Shown: one piece after another, positions 26,509 through 35,321 of the stretch
Layout: each line of letters begins with the position of its first letter
Position numbering within the stretch: position 1 is the first letter of the stretch
Assembly: GCA_017993615.1 (NCBI GenBank)
Contig: JAGOMJ010000014.1
Coordinates: forward strand, 1-52,130
DNA length: 52,130 nt
Source: Smithella sp.
Lineage (GTDB): Bacteria; Desulfobacterota; Syntrophia; Syntrophales; Smithellaceae
Direction of reading: 5' to 3'
Notes under the pieces: generated by a model
The model's database searches: none
What the model was told of the DNA's origin: nothing
Seen by the model: only the letters and a program-made list of their open reading frames with translations
Position numbers and translations under genes: made by a program

Positions 26509-27287
26509 CGGTCTGCCTCTTTCAACATGTTCCTCACAGCTTCAGGAGCCGTTTTGCGTGTTTCCGCCTTGATATTGAATGAATTCATCACCGGATTCTG
26601 TGCCGTCCGGTACGTATACGTTACGGGACAAACCAAGCCGACAAACGCCCCGAAGGGGTTTTTCCGGAAGGGCAGCATCTCCTCAAGTTCTTCAAAAAAA
26701 TCGTAAACCATGGCGGGAAAATAAATAACGCTTCCCCATTTCATGGCGTTATTGCCGGCCGAGACCTCCGCCATTTTTCTGATTTCAGGTAAACTGAAAA
26801 AACGGATTTTTTGAGAAAAAGAAAAACCGAACATTTCTTTCAGGCGCTGTCTGGTTCCGACAAAAGAGTAATTGTTCACACAACCGATAAAAACACGGCC
26901 ACGGCAGACCCGGACGGCCTCGTCAATGATTTTTTGCGGATGCACGGCGGTTTCCAGACAATGAATCATCGTGACAATGTCAAACTCATTGTCGGAGAAG
27001 GGAATGTCTTCAGGATCGGCCAGAATCAGTTCGGCACGTTCACTGTGTTTTTGACGGGCGATTTCCAGATTTGCGCCGGAAGAATCAAGGCCCGTCAGAG
27101 AACACCATTTTCCGCGGAACATATCCAGATGGTTGCCGGTGCCGCAACCGATATCCAGAAGACGTTCACCGGCCAGGGGAGTAATCAGATCCAGAACGAG
27201 CTCTTTCTGCCTCGAAAAGATGTAATCGTCCCTCGGTGTTTTTAATCTTTCAGCCGGAAATCCGGTTTTCTTTTGATCAAAAAACAT
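26505..27287 (-). CDS. SAM-dependent class I methyltransferase
   Basis: Methyltransf_11-type enzyme. Motif I, LLDIGCGTGNH, is at residues 43-53 of 260, followed by LTGLDSSGANLEIAR, LADPEDIPFSDNEFDIV and MIHCLETAVHP. The start is ATG 27287 with TAGGA 8 bases upstream; the frame is open further to 27386, but that extension looks like readthrough. It is translationally coupled to the radical-SAM gene, so the two may act on the same substrate (inference). The substrate is unknown. Confidence 0.85.
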   Translation of the reverse strand: MFFDQKKTGFPAERLKTPRDDYIFSRQKELVLDLITPLAGERLLDIGCGTGNHLDMFRGKWCSLTGLDSSGANLEIARQKHSERAELILADPEDIPFSDNEFDIVTMIHCLETAVHPQKIIDEAVRVCRGRVFIGCVNNYSFVGTRQRLKEMFGFSFSQKIRFFSLPEIRKMAEVSAGNNAMKWGSVIYFPAMVYDFFEELEEMLPFRKNPFGAFVGLVCPVTYTYRTAQNPVMNSFNIKAETRKTAPEAVRNMLKEADR

Positions 27288-27420
27288 GGTCTTGATCCTA
27301 CCCAGATTTTCACAACGATGTAACGATGTATTGCCGTCTTTTCCAGATGCGGTCCGACAGCCCCCTGCCGCCGGAAATAAAGCCATTATTTTTTAAATAT
27401 ATATTTTTGGAAAATATTTT

Positions 27421-28416
27421 TCAACCGCCGATTTCCGACATATTCCGGGAACATTTTCGCAGACTGTTTTCCGTGCAGACAATGTCGTGCTGCCGGGGTT
27501 TCAACAGAACGGCATCCCAGATCAGCTTTTCCAGTTCGGCATCACTGCAGTTTTCCCGCAAGGCTTTTTTCAAATCCACTTCCGCATCATTGAGCAGGCA
27601 GGCTCTGAGTTTCCCGTCCGACGTCAGACGCATGCGATTACAGGTTGAACAGAAATGGTCGCTCACCGGATTGATAAAACCGATTTCTCCCCGCCCGCCT
27701 TTAATCTTAAATATTTTTGCCGGACCGTCTGATCTGTTATGTTTGTTTTTGACCGGTTCCAACACATAGCGTTGCCGAATGATTTTAATTAACTCCGATC
27801 CGGACAAATAATCTTTGTCGTAATCAAGATCCGTTTTGCCAACCGGCATCAGTTCAATAAATCGAATCTGAAACGGACGTTCCTCAGCCAACCGGGCAAA
27901 ATCCAGCGCTTCATCATCGTTGAACCCTCTGATGGCCACCGTGTTGATTTTAATCGGGAAAAAACCGATTTCTTCCGCCCGCGCAATTCCTCTCAAAACA
28001 TCTTCCAGACGTCCGCCCCTGGTAATCTCATAATATTTATCCCTGTTGAGCGAATCAAGGCTGACATTAATCCGGCCAATGCCGGCATCAAAAATACCCT
28101 GTGCAAACTGTTCGAGTAATATCCCGTTGGTCGTAAGACTGATATCTTTCAATCCTTCAATTTTATTCAGGTCCGCAACGAAGTCGACAAAGCCGCGCCG
28201 GACAAGCGGTTCGCCGCCGGTTAACCGCACCTTGATCAATCCCATTTTCACCGCCAGGGAAATAACGCGGATCATTTCCTCATAACGTAAAATATCCTCA
28301 TGACCGTGCAGAGCAACGCCTTCCTTGGGACGGCAGTAAATGCACCGCAAATTGCAGCGGTCGGTAATGGAAACGCGCAAATAATTTATCTCTCTACTGT
28401 ATTTATCGAGCATCAT
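27421..28416 (-). CDS. moaA: GTP 3',8-cyclase (molybdenum cofactor)
   Basis: First step of molybdopterin synthesis. The 331 residues show the N-terminal radical-SAM site CNLRCIYC (C21, C25, C28), VRLTGGEPLVRRG, the C-terminal cluster CSTCNRMRLTSDGKLRAC and the terminal Gly-Gly (MSEIGG) required in MoaA. No other moa/moe gene is seen in the window, so the pathway is presumably completed elsewhere. It is divergent from greA. Confidence 0.95.
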   Translation of the reverse strand: MMLDKYSREINYLRVSITDRCNLRCIYCRPKEGVALHGHEDILRYEEMIRVISLAVKMGLIKVRLTGGEPLVRRGFVDFVADLNKIEGLKDISLTTNGILLEQFAQGIFDAGIGRINVSLDSLNRDKYYEITRGGRLEDVLRGIARAEEIGFFPIKINTVAIRGFNDDEALDFARLAEERPFQIRFIELMPVGKTDLDYDKDYLSGSELIKIIRQRYVLEPVKNKHNRSDGPAKIFKIKGGRGEIGFINPVSDHFCSTCNRMRLTSDGKLRACLLNDAEVDLKKALRENCSDAELEKLIWDAVLLKPRQHDIVCTENSLRKCSRNMSEIGG

Positions 28417-28486
28417 TTTTAATACAATCCTTTTTTCATTGTGTGATAAATAGCATAATTATTTACACAGGGCCATTAAATGTTTC

Positions 28487-28515
28487 TTGACAGCGCCACT
28501 ATTCTCCATTAAACA
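28487..28515 (+). promoter_or_regulatory. Promoter of greA
   Basis: Consensus -35 TTGACA (28487-28492), 17 bases, then a weak -10 TAAACA (28510-28515). It lies about 75 bases before the greA ATG, in the divergent moaA-greA gap. Confidence 0.5.
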
Positions 28516-28587
28516 AAAACGACGTATCATCCTGCCTGTTGTTGAAAAATAATCACGTCAGGAAGAGCAAAACAATCCGGAGAGATC

Positions 28588-29067
28588 ATGGAAAAAGTGC
28601 CGATTACCAAAGCGGGTTTTGAAAAGCTGAAAAAAGAACTTGAAACACTGAAGAACGTGTCCATTCCTGAAAATGTCCGTGACATCGAAGTGGCGCGCGC
28701 GCACGGCGACATTTCAGAGAATGCGGAATATTCTGCCGCCAAAGAAAGACAATCGTTTCTCTACGGCAGGATGCAGGAGTTGGAAAACCAGCTGGCCATG
28801 TCCAATGTCATCAGTCTCAAAGGATTGAACACCGCCAAGGTTGTTTTCGGCTGTTATGTCAGCCTGCAGGATATTGATAGCGGCGAAAAAATTAAATATC
28901 AACTGCTTGGCCCGTATGAATCCGATATCAGCCGGAATAAGATTTCGGTGACGTCGCCAATCGGCAAAGCCCTCATCGGTAAAAATGTCGGCAGCGAAAT
29001 CAACGTCAAGACACCCGGCGGCACACGGAATCTCGAAATCACCGATATTTCCGTTGAAGAAGAATAA
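28588..29067 (+). CDS. greA: Transcription elongation factor GreA
   Basis: Stimulates transcript cleavage by backtracked RNA polymerase. The 159 residues comprise an N-terminal antiparallel coiled coil with the conserved acidic tip (ARAHGDISENAEYSAAKE) and a C-terminal FKBP-like domain (SPIGKALIGKNVGSEINVKTPGG). GGAGAG lies just before the ATG. It is a lone plus-strand gene, convergent with the QueG-like gene 10 bases away. Confidence 0.96.
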   Translation: MEKVPITKAGFEKLKKELETLKNVSIPENVRDIEVARAHGDISENAEYSAAKERQSFLYGRMQELENQLAMSNVISLKGLNTAKVVFGCYVSLQDIDSGEKIKYQLLGPYESDISRNKISVTSPIGKALIGKNVGSEINVKTPGGTRNLEITDISVEEE

Positions 29068-29077
29068 CGTTCCTCAT

Positions 29078-30208
29078 TTATACGCCTGCGGAAGCCGATA
29101 CCATAGCTTGCTCAATTTCTTCCCGGACAACGCCATCGCTGTTTTTCAAAAACCTCCCAAGCGCCTCCACAGCCTCATTACCGCCGATACGCCCCAGCGC
29201 CCAGGCCGCCATGCATCGCACGCGTTCATCGGAATTTTCATGAAACGCCCGGATCAGATCGGCGACATAAACGGGATTTAGAGAATTGCCCATGGCGCGA
29301 GCAACATTCATCTTCCAGCGCCAGAGATCATCCGGAGACATATAAAACATATGCGGCCATATTTTCTTTTCAAAATATACGGCATCCATATGCAGAAGAC
29401 GGGATAATCCGAAATCCGACGCCTTTGCTGAAACCCGTTGATTGACCGGCTTTTCCTCAGCCATCCACGGAATGTTTCGCGGGCAAACGTTTTGACAACG
29501 GTCACAACCGTAAATGTACATCCCCATGGGCTCACGAAGGTCCTGCGGCGTCAATCCGGAGCCGTAATAGGTCAGGAAAGAAATGCAGCGGCGCGGATCA
29601 ATTTTTCCTCCGCCCTTGAGCGCGCGGGTGGGGCAGGCCGCCACGCATGCATTGCGGCACCAGTCGGGACAGCCCATTGCGACGGATGGTTCATCCGGTG
29701 TAAATTCACAATCAACAACCAAGGCAATTGGAAAAACGAAAGAACTGCCGCGGGCGACGCGCCGTGCATAAAAAATGCAGTTGTTGCCAAAGGTCCCCAA
29801 ACCGGCACGGGCGGCTGATAAACGGTGCGGCAGATGAAACGGCACTTTGGAATTAACACCGTTTGCCTTCAAATATTTTCTAAAGGCTTTAATTTTCAGC
29901 GCCAAACCGTCTTGGGTAATCCGGTCGTCATCGAGATAGCACCGGCCGAAATGACGCTCCATCGGCTGCGGAAAGGATTCTTCAAAATATGATTCCAGAA
30001 CAACGATAATCGATTTTGCGCCGGCAAGAATATTTCGGGGGTCGGTTCCGGCCAGCAGCCCCAGGCCAATCGCTTCAGCCCAGCCGTATTCCTCCTGGTG
30101 CGTCAGCAGATAGTCTTTCTGCGAACCAAACGGCTCCGCGCCCGTGAAACCGATATCGGCAAATTTCAGGCGCTTTGCTTCGTCAATGATTTCTTCTTTG
30201 GTAAGCAT
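29078..30208 (-). CDS. QueG-like iron-sulfur/cobalamin reductase
   Basis: Related to epoxyqueuosine reductase, which completes queuosine in tRNA wobble positions. The 376 residues (QueG ~380) have a 4Fe-4S ferredoxin region and a C-terminal HEAT-like repeat (VRCMAAWALGRIGGNEAVEALGRFL). The second cluster motif YIYGCDRCQNVCPRN is typical. The first is CPDWCRNACVAACPT (C180, C184, C188, C192), where QueG usually has CxxCxxCxxxCP, and the AGLGxxGKN region reads AGLGTFGNN. It is therefore a QueG-family member that may not be QueG itself. The start overlaps the ATPase gene end by 43 bases; AAGGA lies 7 bases before ATG. Confidence 0.75.
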   Translation of the reverse strand: MLTKEEIIDEAKRLKFADIGFTGAEPFGSQKDYLLTHQEEYGWAEAIGLGLLAGTDPRNILAGAKSIIVVLESYFEESFPQPMERHFGRCYLDDDRITQDGLALKIKAFRKYLKANGVNSKVPFHLPHRLSAARAGLGTFGNNCIFYARRVARGSSFVFPIALVVDCEFTPDEPSVAMGCPDWCRNACVAACPTRALKGGGKIDPRRCISFLTYYGSGLTPQDLREPMGMYIYGCDRCQNVCPRNIPWMAEEKPVNQRVSAKASDFGLSRLLHMDAVYFEKKIWPHMFYMSPDDLWRWKMNVARAMGNSLNPVYVADLIRAFHENSDERVRCMAAWALGRIGGNEAVEALGRFLKNSDGVVREEIEQAMVSASAGV

Positions 30209-30951
30209 TTGGTGTCCTTTCGTTGATGTTTTGCTTTGGGCTTTAGATAGTTGCTTCTGTTCAGCAGAAAATCTTTGTAAATCCGGTAGTGCTTTGTTTT
30301 CTCGTACACAATTTTCGTCAACGGCGATCTGTCGAAATTATAAATTGTTGCCTGTGGGCAGGCCAGTAAAAGCGGCGAATGCGTGGCGATGATGAATTGG
30401 GCATGGCCGGCGGCGCTCATGCGCTGAAGAATGTCCAGCAGGAGAATCTGTGACTGCGGCGACAGAGCGGTTTCCGGTTCATCCAGCAGATACAGGCCCG
30501 GAATCCGGTAACGGCTGTAAAAAAAAGACATCAGGGACTGACCGTGCGACTGAGTGGTCAGCGATCGCCCTCCGAAATAATTCAACTGGTCGCGATCCGC
30601 TGACGCCCATTCGTCGAGTTTTTCAGCGAAGTACTGGAAATTCTTGGATCCCAAAAAAGACCCGGGCACCGGCTCGTTTGCCCAGATGACCGACATATAC
30701 CGATGAAGCTGATCTTCATAAGGATTGTAATCCGGTCTGGTTCTCTGCGTGTCACGCCAGATATGGATTTGACAGGCTTGAGCCAGCGCCTCTATCAGCG
30801 TGGATTTTCCCGTTCCGTTTTCGCCCACAAACAGCGTCACCGGCGTATCGAACACCAGCCGTTTTGTTGCCCTGAACAGCGGCAAATGAAAAGGATAGTG
30901 GTCTTTTGTCGGATATTTACGAGAATGAAACATCGCCCCGGTCAGATGCAT
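30166..30951 (-). CDS. ABC/AAA-type ATPase of unknown role
   Basis: Single-domain P-loop ATPase of the AAA_21/ABC type. It has Walker A GENGTGKS (43-50), an ABC-like signature SHGQS, Walker B LYLLDEPETALS and an H-loop FIIATHSPLLLA. No transmembrane or nuclease domain is present. The start is uncertain: I use ATG 30951 because the sequence before MHLTG is not family-like; the frame runs open to 31044. The C-terminal ~30 residues are basic and end inside the QueG-like gene start. A housekeeping or stress role is possible; no defence partner is seen. Confidence 0.72.
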   Translation of the reverse strand: MHLTGAMFHSRKYPTKDHYPFHLPLFRATKRLVFDTPVTLFVGENGTGKSTLIEALAQACQIHIWRDTQRTRPDYNPYEDQLHRYMSVIWANEPVPGSFLGSKNFQYFAEKLDEWASADRDQLNYFGGRSLTTQSHGQSLMSFFYSRYRIPGLYLLDEPETALSPQSQILLLDILQRMSAAGHAQFIIATHSPLLLACPQATIYNFDRSPLTKIVYEKTKHYRIYKDFLLNRSNYLKPKAKHQRKDTKCLPKKKSLTKQSA

Positions 30952-31060
30952 GTCTTGAGTCCGATACAAACTATTATTTGGAAACTTTATACACCAACCT
31001 TCACATGAGCACAAGGGCAGACATCGCCCGGTTAAATTTAACAATGCACCGCGAAATAAA

Positions 31061-31090
31061 TTGACAATACCGTTTATTGTTTAGTAGAAA
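31061..31090 (+). promoter_or_regulatory. Promoter of the MltB-like gene
   Basis: A consensus -35 TTGACA (31061-31066) is followed after 18 bases by TAGAAA (31085-31090). It lies about 45 bases before the ATG at 31138, in the divergent gap from the ATPase gene. Confidence 0.5.
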
Positions 31091-31137
31091 TCAAACCGTG
31101 AAACAAAAACAAAATTTGAAGGAACAGGTTGTGTCTC

Positions 31138-31980
31138 ATGAATGCTAAGTCCGCACTGATTATCGCCGCCATCGTTTTTATTTTTACCGGTTGTGCCTCG
31201 GAAAATATACAGGTCCGGAAGCTCCCGGACTCGGCCATCAACGCGGGCCTTGAAGACCTGAGGCAGGAGGTGGCGGACAACGGTGTACCGGGCGAATGGT
31301 TTGACGATCAGATGGACCATTATGCGTTTCGGCTTCACCACAACATCGACAGATTTTTCAGAAAATCGGCGGAAAAGAAAACAGACAGTGAAAAGAAACG
31401 CAGCCTCCTGTGGTACTTCTCCATCTTCGGTGTGGAAACAAAAATCGAAAAGGGCAAAACATTCATCGAGGATTATACCGGCATTTTAGAACGGGCCGAG
31501 GCGAAGCACGGGATTCACAAGGAATTGATTGCCGCCATCATCGGCATGGAAACCAATTTTGCTCAACGCCGTTATCGCGGAAAATTTTACGCTTTTAATT
31601 CCCTGGTCTCCCAATACATCTTCACCGACCGGAAGAAATTTGCCGTTCGTGAAATAACATCGCTCTATAAATTTTCAGAAAAGACCGACCGGTCACCCTG
31701 GTATTTCAAAAGTTCGTACGCCGGTGCCATCGGGTGGGGGCAGTTCATCCCGTCGTCATTGCTGTCTTTCTTTATCGACGAAAATGGAGACAACGACGAC
31801 ATTGATCCTTTTTCCATAGAAGATACGATTTTCAGCGTCGAAAACTATCTTTACCGGCACGGACTCTCCGGCAAGAACGTTCATAAACGTCGCAGCCGGT
31901 ATAAAGCGGTTTATGCATACAACCACAGCGACGCTTACGTTCAGGCGGTTCTCCATATTTATGACGGGCTGAAAAACTAA
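31138..31980 (+). CDS. MltB-like lytic murein transglycosylase, lipoprotein
   Basis: Cleaves peptidoglycan glycan strands in the periplasm. A signal peptide ends in the lipobox FTGC (C19), which predicts an outer-membrane lipoprotein. The SLT_2/MltB catalytic domain has the glutamate in AIIGMETNFAQ (E138), the AGAIGWGQFIPSS signature and FSVENYLYRHG. About 280 residues, shorter than E. coli MltB (361). A TTG at 31129 is in frame and AAGGA is closer to it, so the start is uncertain by 3 codons. Confidence 0.88.
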   Translation: MNAKSALIIAAIVFIFTGCASENIQVRKLPDSAINAGLEDLRQEVADNGVPGEWFDDQMDHYAFRLHHNIDRFFRKSAEKKTDSEKKRSLLWYFSIFGVETKIEKGKTFIEDYTGILERAEAKHGIHKELIAAIIGMETNFAQRRYRGKFYAFNSLVSQYIFTDRKKFAVREITSLYKFSEKTDRSPWYFKSSYAGAIGWGQFIPSSLLSFFIDENGDNDDIDPFSIEDTIFSVENYLYRHGLSGKNVHKRRSRYKAVYAYNHSDAYVQAVLHIYDGLKN

Positions 31981-32017
31981 CGGGTCCGCCGCCGACCCGA
32001 CTTTGACTGGGATCTCA

Positions 32018-32038
32018 GACCTCTGTCAGGTCAGTTTT
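32018..32038 (+). terminator. Weak terminator after the MltB-like gene
   Basis: GACCT (32018-32022) and AGGTC (32028-32032) form a 5-bp stem with a 5-base loop, followed by AGTTTTTC. It overlaps the 3' end of the convergent LapA-domain gene. A second 6-bp inverted repeat CGGGTC/GACCCG lies at 31981-31999 without a T-run. Confidence 0.35.
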
Positions 32039-32240
32039 TCTTCTTTTGGCTGTACGACACGAAGCTGTGCAGGAACCATCCGATGATAAAACCGGTCAGC
32101 AGGATAAAAAACAGGAAAATCGCGCGCGACATCGACAGTTGCCAGAACAGAAAATGTACCGTCATCACTTCGATGTTCTGAACCAGAAAGATCAAAGCCA
32201 GCAGGGCGAAGATGGCAACCAGTCCGATTTTAAAATTCAT
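32031..32240 (-). CDS. LapA (DUF1049)-domain membrane protein
   Basis: Small inner-membrane protein of 69 residues with two hydrophobic helices (residues ~3-21 and ~39-60) and a basic tail (YSQKKKN), as in the LapA/DUF1049 family. In E. coli, LapA (with LapB) tunes LPS synthesis through LpxC turnover. AAAGGAGG lies about 8 bases before the ATG. It is the last gene after the two-component pair and lptD, which fits an envelope role (inference). Confidence 0.85.
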   Translation of the reverse strand: MNFKIGLVAIFALLALIFLVQNIEVMTVHFLFWQLSMSRAIFLFFILLTGFIIGWFLHSFVSYSQKKKN

Positions 32241-32280
32241 TCTTTGCCTCCTTTTCTGTTGAGGAACGATGAACGATCAT

Positions 32281-33654
32281 TTATTTTGATTCCTTCCGAA
32301 GATGATACTTGCTCATTTTCAACTGAAGCCCCTTGCGGCTCAAACCCATTTTTTTCGCCGCCTGCGTGATATTGCCGCCGGATTCATCAAGCGCCCTGGC
32401 AATCATCTGCCGCTCAACATTTTCCACCTGATCGCGCACATATTCCTTAAACGGTTTTTTTATACCGGGGGATAAAGCCGTATTGACATGATCAACCGAT
32501 TTTTTGAAGTCATCGGGTACGTCACCGGACATAATCCGGCATCCCCTGGCCAGCAGCATCATCCTCTCGATGAGGTTTTCCAGTTCGCGAATGTTGCCCG
32601 GCCAGTCATAACGTAAAAGAATGTCTTTGACCTCATTGTCCATGCCGACAGAGATCCCGAGTTTTTTATTGAATTTATCGAGGAAGTAATCCGCGAGTGA
32701 CAGAATGTCGTCTTTTCTTTCTCTCAGCGGCGGGATATCGATGGGAAAAACGTTGAGCCGGTAATACAAATCTTCGCGGAAATTTCCCGTCTGAACCTGA
32801 CGCAGAAGATGTTGATTGGTTGCCGCAATAATGCGCACATCGACCTTGATGGTGCGCAGCCCCCCCACCCTTTCAAATGCCTGTTCCTGAAGGACACGCA
32901 GCAGTTTAACCTGCATCTCGCGCGGAATTTCCGCCACTTCATCAAGAAAAAGTGTTCCTTTGTGGGCAAGCTCGAATTTGCCCGGCTTGGTCACGGCGGC
33001 ACCGGTATAGGCTCCTTTTTCATAACCGAACAGTTCACTCTCCATCAGCGTTTCGGCAATGGCTGCACAGTTGATCTTGATCAGGGGATTATTTTTGCGT
33101 TGCGAATTATAATGGATGGCGTCCGCCACCAGTTCTTTGCCCGTCCCCGTTTCGCCGGTGATCATCACCGTGGTGGTAGTTTGCGCTACCCGGTGAATGG
33201 CCTCAAAGATTTCCATGATGGCGGGGCTGGTCCCGATGATGCCCAGGCGATCGATTTCCGAAGGCGCCATGGAAAATTCACTTTCTTTCAACGTGCTGGT
33301 TCTGATCGCTTTAGACACAATATTCTTCAGGTCATCAAGGTCGAAAGGTTTGGTAATATAATCGAATGCCCCTTTTTTCAGCGCTTCCACCGCAGTGGCA
33401 ATCGTCCCGTGCGCGGTAATCATGACAACCGGAATTTGCGGATGGTTTGCAGAAATCTGGGTCAATAGATCCATGCCGTCCATTCCCGGCATTTTCAAAT
33501 CGGTAATGACCAAGGCCATCTTGTTCGATTGAAGGATCTGCAGGGCTTCCCGCCCGTTGGAAGCGGAGGACACTTCAAAACCTTCTTTCTTCAGCATGGC
33601 CGACAAAACCAGCCGCATGTTCAGTTCATCATCAACGATTAAAATCTTTTTCAT
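32281..33654 (-). CDS. Sigma-54-dependent NtrC-family response regulator
   Basis: Activates sigma-54 promoters on phosphorylation. Residues 1-120 are the receiver domain with phospho-acceptor D52 (VITDLKMPG) and K102. The AAA+ domain has GETGTGKE (167-174) and the sigma-54 contact loop GAYTGA (214-219, Tyr in place of the usual Phe). The C-terminal Fis helix-turn-helix lies at ~420-457 (GGNITQAAKKMGLSRKGLQ). The start is ATG 33654. It is cotranscribed with the histidine kinase gene upstream (53 bases), which is its likely cognate sensor. Confidence 0.93.
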   Translation of the reverse strand: MKKILIVDDELNMRLVLSAMLKKEGFEVSSASNGREALQILQSNKMALVITDLKMPGMDGMDLLTQISANHPQIPVVMITAHGTIATAVEALKKGAFDYITKPFDLDDLKNIVSKAIRTSTLKESEFSMAPSEIDRLGIIGTSPAIMEIFEAIHRVAQTTTTVMITGETGTGKELVADAIHYNSQRKNNPLIKINCAAIAETLMESELFGYEKGAYTGAAVTKPGKFELAHKGTLFLDEVAEIPREMQVKLLRVLQEQAFERVGGLRTIKVDVRIIAATNQHLLRQVQTGNFREDLYYRLNVFPIDIPPLRERKDDILSLADYFLDKFNKKLGISVGMDNEVKDILLRYDWPGNIRELENLIERMMLLARGCRIMSGDVPDDFKKSVDHVNTALSPGIKKPFKEYVRDQVENVERQMIARALDESGGNITQAAKKMGLSRKGLQLKMSKYHLRKESK

Positions 33655-33707
33655 AGTTTGCAAATAGTATGCTTTGAAATTTTAATCAAGCCGGATTATC
33701 GGATGAC

Positions 33708-35225
33708 TCAACCGGATCTTTTCAGCTGAATCACAACGGTGGTGCCCTGAGACGCAATCGACTGCACGCTGATGCGTCCGTTGTGTTCCCTGATGATCTT
33801 CTGACATATGGCCAGTCCCAGACCGACACCCCTTTCCTTGGTTGTGAAAAACGGCTTGAAAATGTCCTTGACGTATTTTTGATCGATTCCCGTACCCGTG
33901 TCCCGGATGGTGAGCGCTAAGTCTTCGGCCGTTTCGGATTTCTGGCTGCTGGTGCAAAACGTCAGGGTGCCTCCCTGCGGCATGGCTTCGATCGCGTTTA
34001 AAGCGATATTCAGAACGACTTGCAGACACTGCTGTTCGTCAACGGCCGCAAACGGCAGCTTATCTTCCAGGTCTTCAACGATGGTGATGTGCTCCAACAG
34101 TTTGTTTGCGGCAATAACGGAAATGGCCCGGCGAATGATGGCGTTAATATCCTGTGTTTTGAGCTGAAGCTGGTAAGGACGCGCGTAATCCAGAAATTTG
34201 CTCACCACGGTATTTAATCTGTCCGTTCCTTCCACAATGACATCCAACAGTTCCTTGTGTTCCCCCGTCGACGCCTCCGTTTTCAGGTACTGCGCCGCTC
34301 CTTTGATGGACCCCAAAGGATTGCGAATCTCATGGGCGAGAACGGGGGCCATCTCCTCCAGCATCAGGGCTTTTTCTCTCTCCAGCTTTTCGTCAAATTC
34401 ATAAAGAGACGTAAAAATATCTTTACTGTCGGGATAGAAAACCCCGAAGATTTTTCTGAAAATCATTCGCATCGGCGACAGGGAAATCACGACGAGAAAA
34501 GAGGCCATCAGCAATCCGGTCAGGGGGGGATCACCGTTGAAAAACGAAACAGTAAAATAAAAAATGGCGGCGCCGGCAAGAGTGCTGAGCAGGATAACCA
34601 GCGACCGGGCCAAAAAGTCATGTAATTCCAAAAGTTGCGGATAGGCAATAATCAGCAAAATAAAATAAAGCAGTGCGGATGATACCATGCCGTTGATTTT
34701 CAGCAAGCTGAATCCCCAGAAATTTAATAAATCCAAATAACTCAGAATCAAAGCTACCGGGCAGAAAACCAGCAGGTAACCGAAACGTCTTTTTTCCGTA
34801 CCTGACGGCAATGTTCCGACATGCCCAAGGAGGGCCAAATAGCAGATCATCAACGAGAACAGCACATAAGCCGCGATGACATTATGAAAACAGGTTTTTT
34901 CGGATAACGGCAGAAAAACAAAAACGACGCCGCACAGACTGATAACCGCAAAGAGCGAAAAAAAATTCCGGAGGATAATCGATTGCCCCTTGGTCAGATG
35001 ATGGAAAAACCGCAGCGCCGCCGGGGCAATGGCCAGGCTGCCCAGATATTTTATTTTCAAGAGAAATTCATAATGGAAAATATTTTCCAGCGTCACGGCG
35101 GCCTGTGAAACAAAAACCGCCGCACATAAAGCGGCAAAGGCGGACTGAAGCCTGTTCGTCTTCCCGGTAATCATCAGAGAAACGGCAATGGTGAAACTGG
35201 TCGCCACGAGAATAAATGTATCCAT
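33708..35225 (-). CDS. Membrane histidine kinase, NtrB/AtoS-like
   Basis: Sensor of the pair. The N-terminal 250 residues form about eight to nine membrane segments with very little extracytoplasmic loop, so the signal is probably membrane-derived. HisKA has the phospho-accepting His298 in VLAHEIRNPLGSIKGAAQYL. The HATPase_c domain has N-box LNIALNAIEAMP, DTGTGID and GVGLGLAICQKIIREHNG. The 505 residues show no PAS domain. It lies 96 bases downstream of lptD. The signal is unknown. Confidence 0.9.
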   Translation of the reverse strand: MDTFILVATSFTIAVSLMITGKTNRLQSAFAALCAAVFVSQAAVTLENIFHYEFLLKIKYLGSLAIAPAALRFFHHLTKGQSIILRNFFSLFAVISLCGVVFVFLPLSEKTCFHNVIAAYVLFSLMICYLALLGHVGTLPSGTEKRRFGYLLVFCPVALILSYLDLLNFWGFSLLKINGMVSSALLYFILLIIAYPQLLELHDFLARSLVILLSTLAGAAIFYFTVSFFNGDPPLTGLLMASFLVVISLSPMRMIFRKIFGVFYPDSKDIFTSLYEFDEKLEREKALMLEEMAPVLAHEIRNPLGSIKGAAQYLKTEASTGEHKELLDVIVEGTDRLNTVVSKFLDYARPYQLQLKTQDINAIIRRAISVIAANKLLEHITIVEDLEDKLPFAAVDEQQCLQVVLNIALNAIEAMPQGGTLTFCTSSQKSETAEDLALTIRDTGTGIDQKYVKDIFKPFFTTKERGVGLGLAICQKIIREHNGRISVQSIASQGTTVVIQLKRSG

Positions 35226-35321
35226 AGTTACCTGACAAAGTTTTTTTAAAGATTGTTTTGCTTGATTGAATACATTGTCCGGCCGGCTCCATTCTGAACA
35301 TCGGCCCGGATCCGGATCGTT

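Noticed and set aside
30166-30951. Phage-defence system based on the lone ATPase
   Set aside because: No nuclease, protease or reverse-transcriptase partner lies next to it; the neighbours are housekeeping or metabolic genes.
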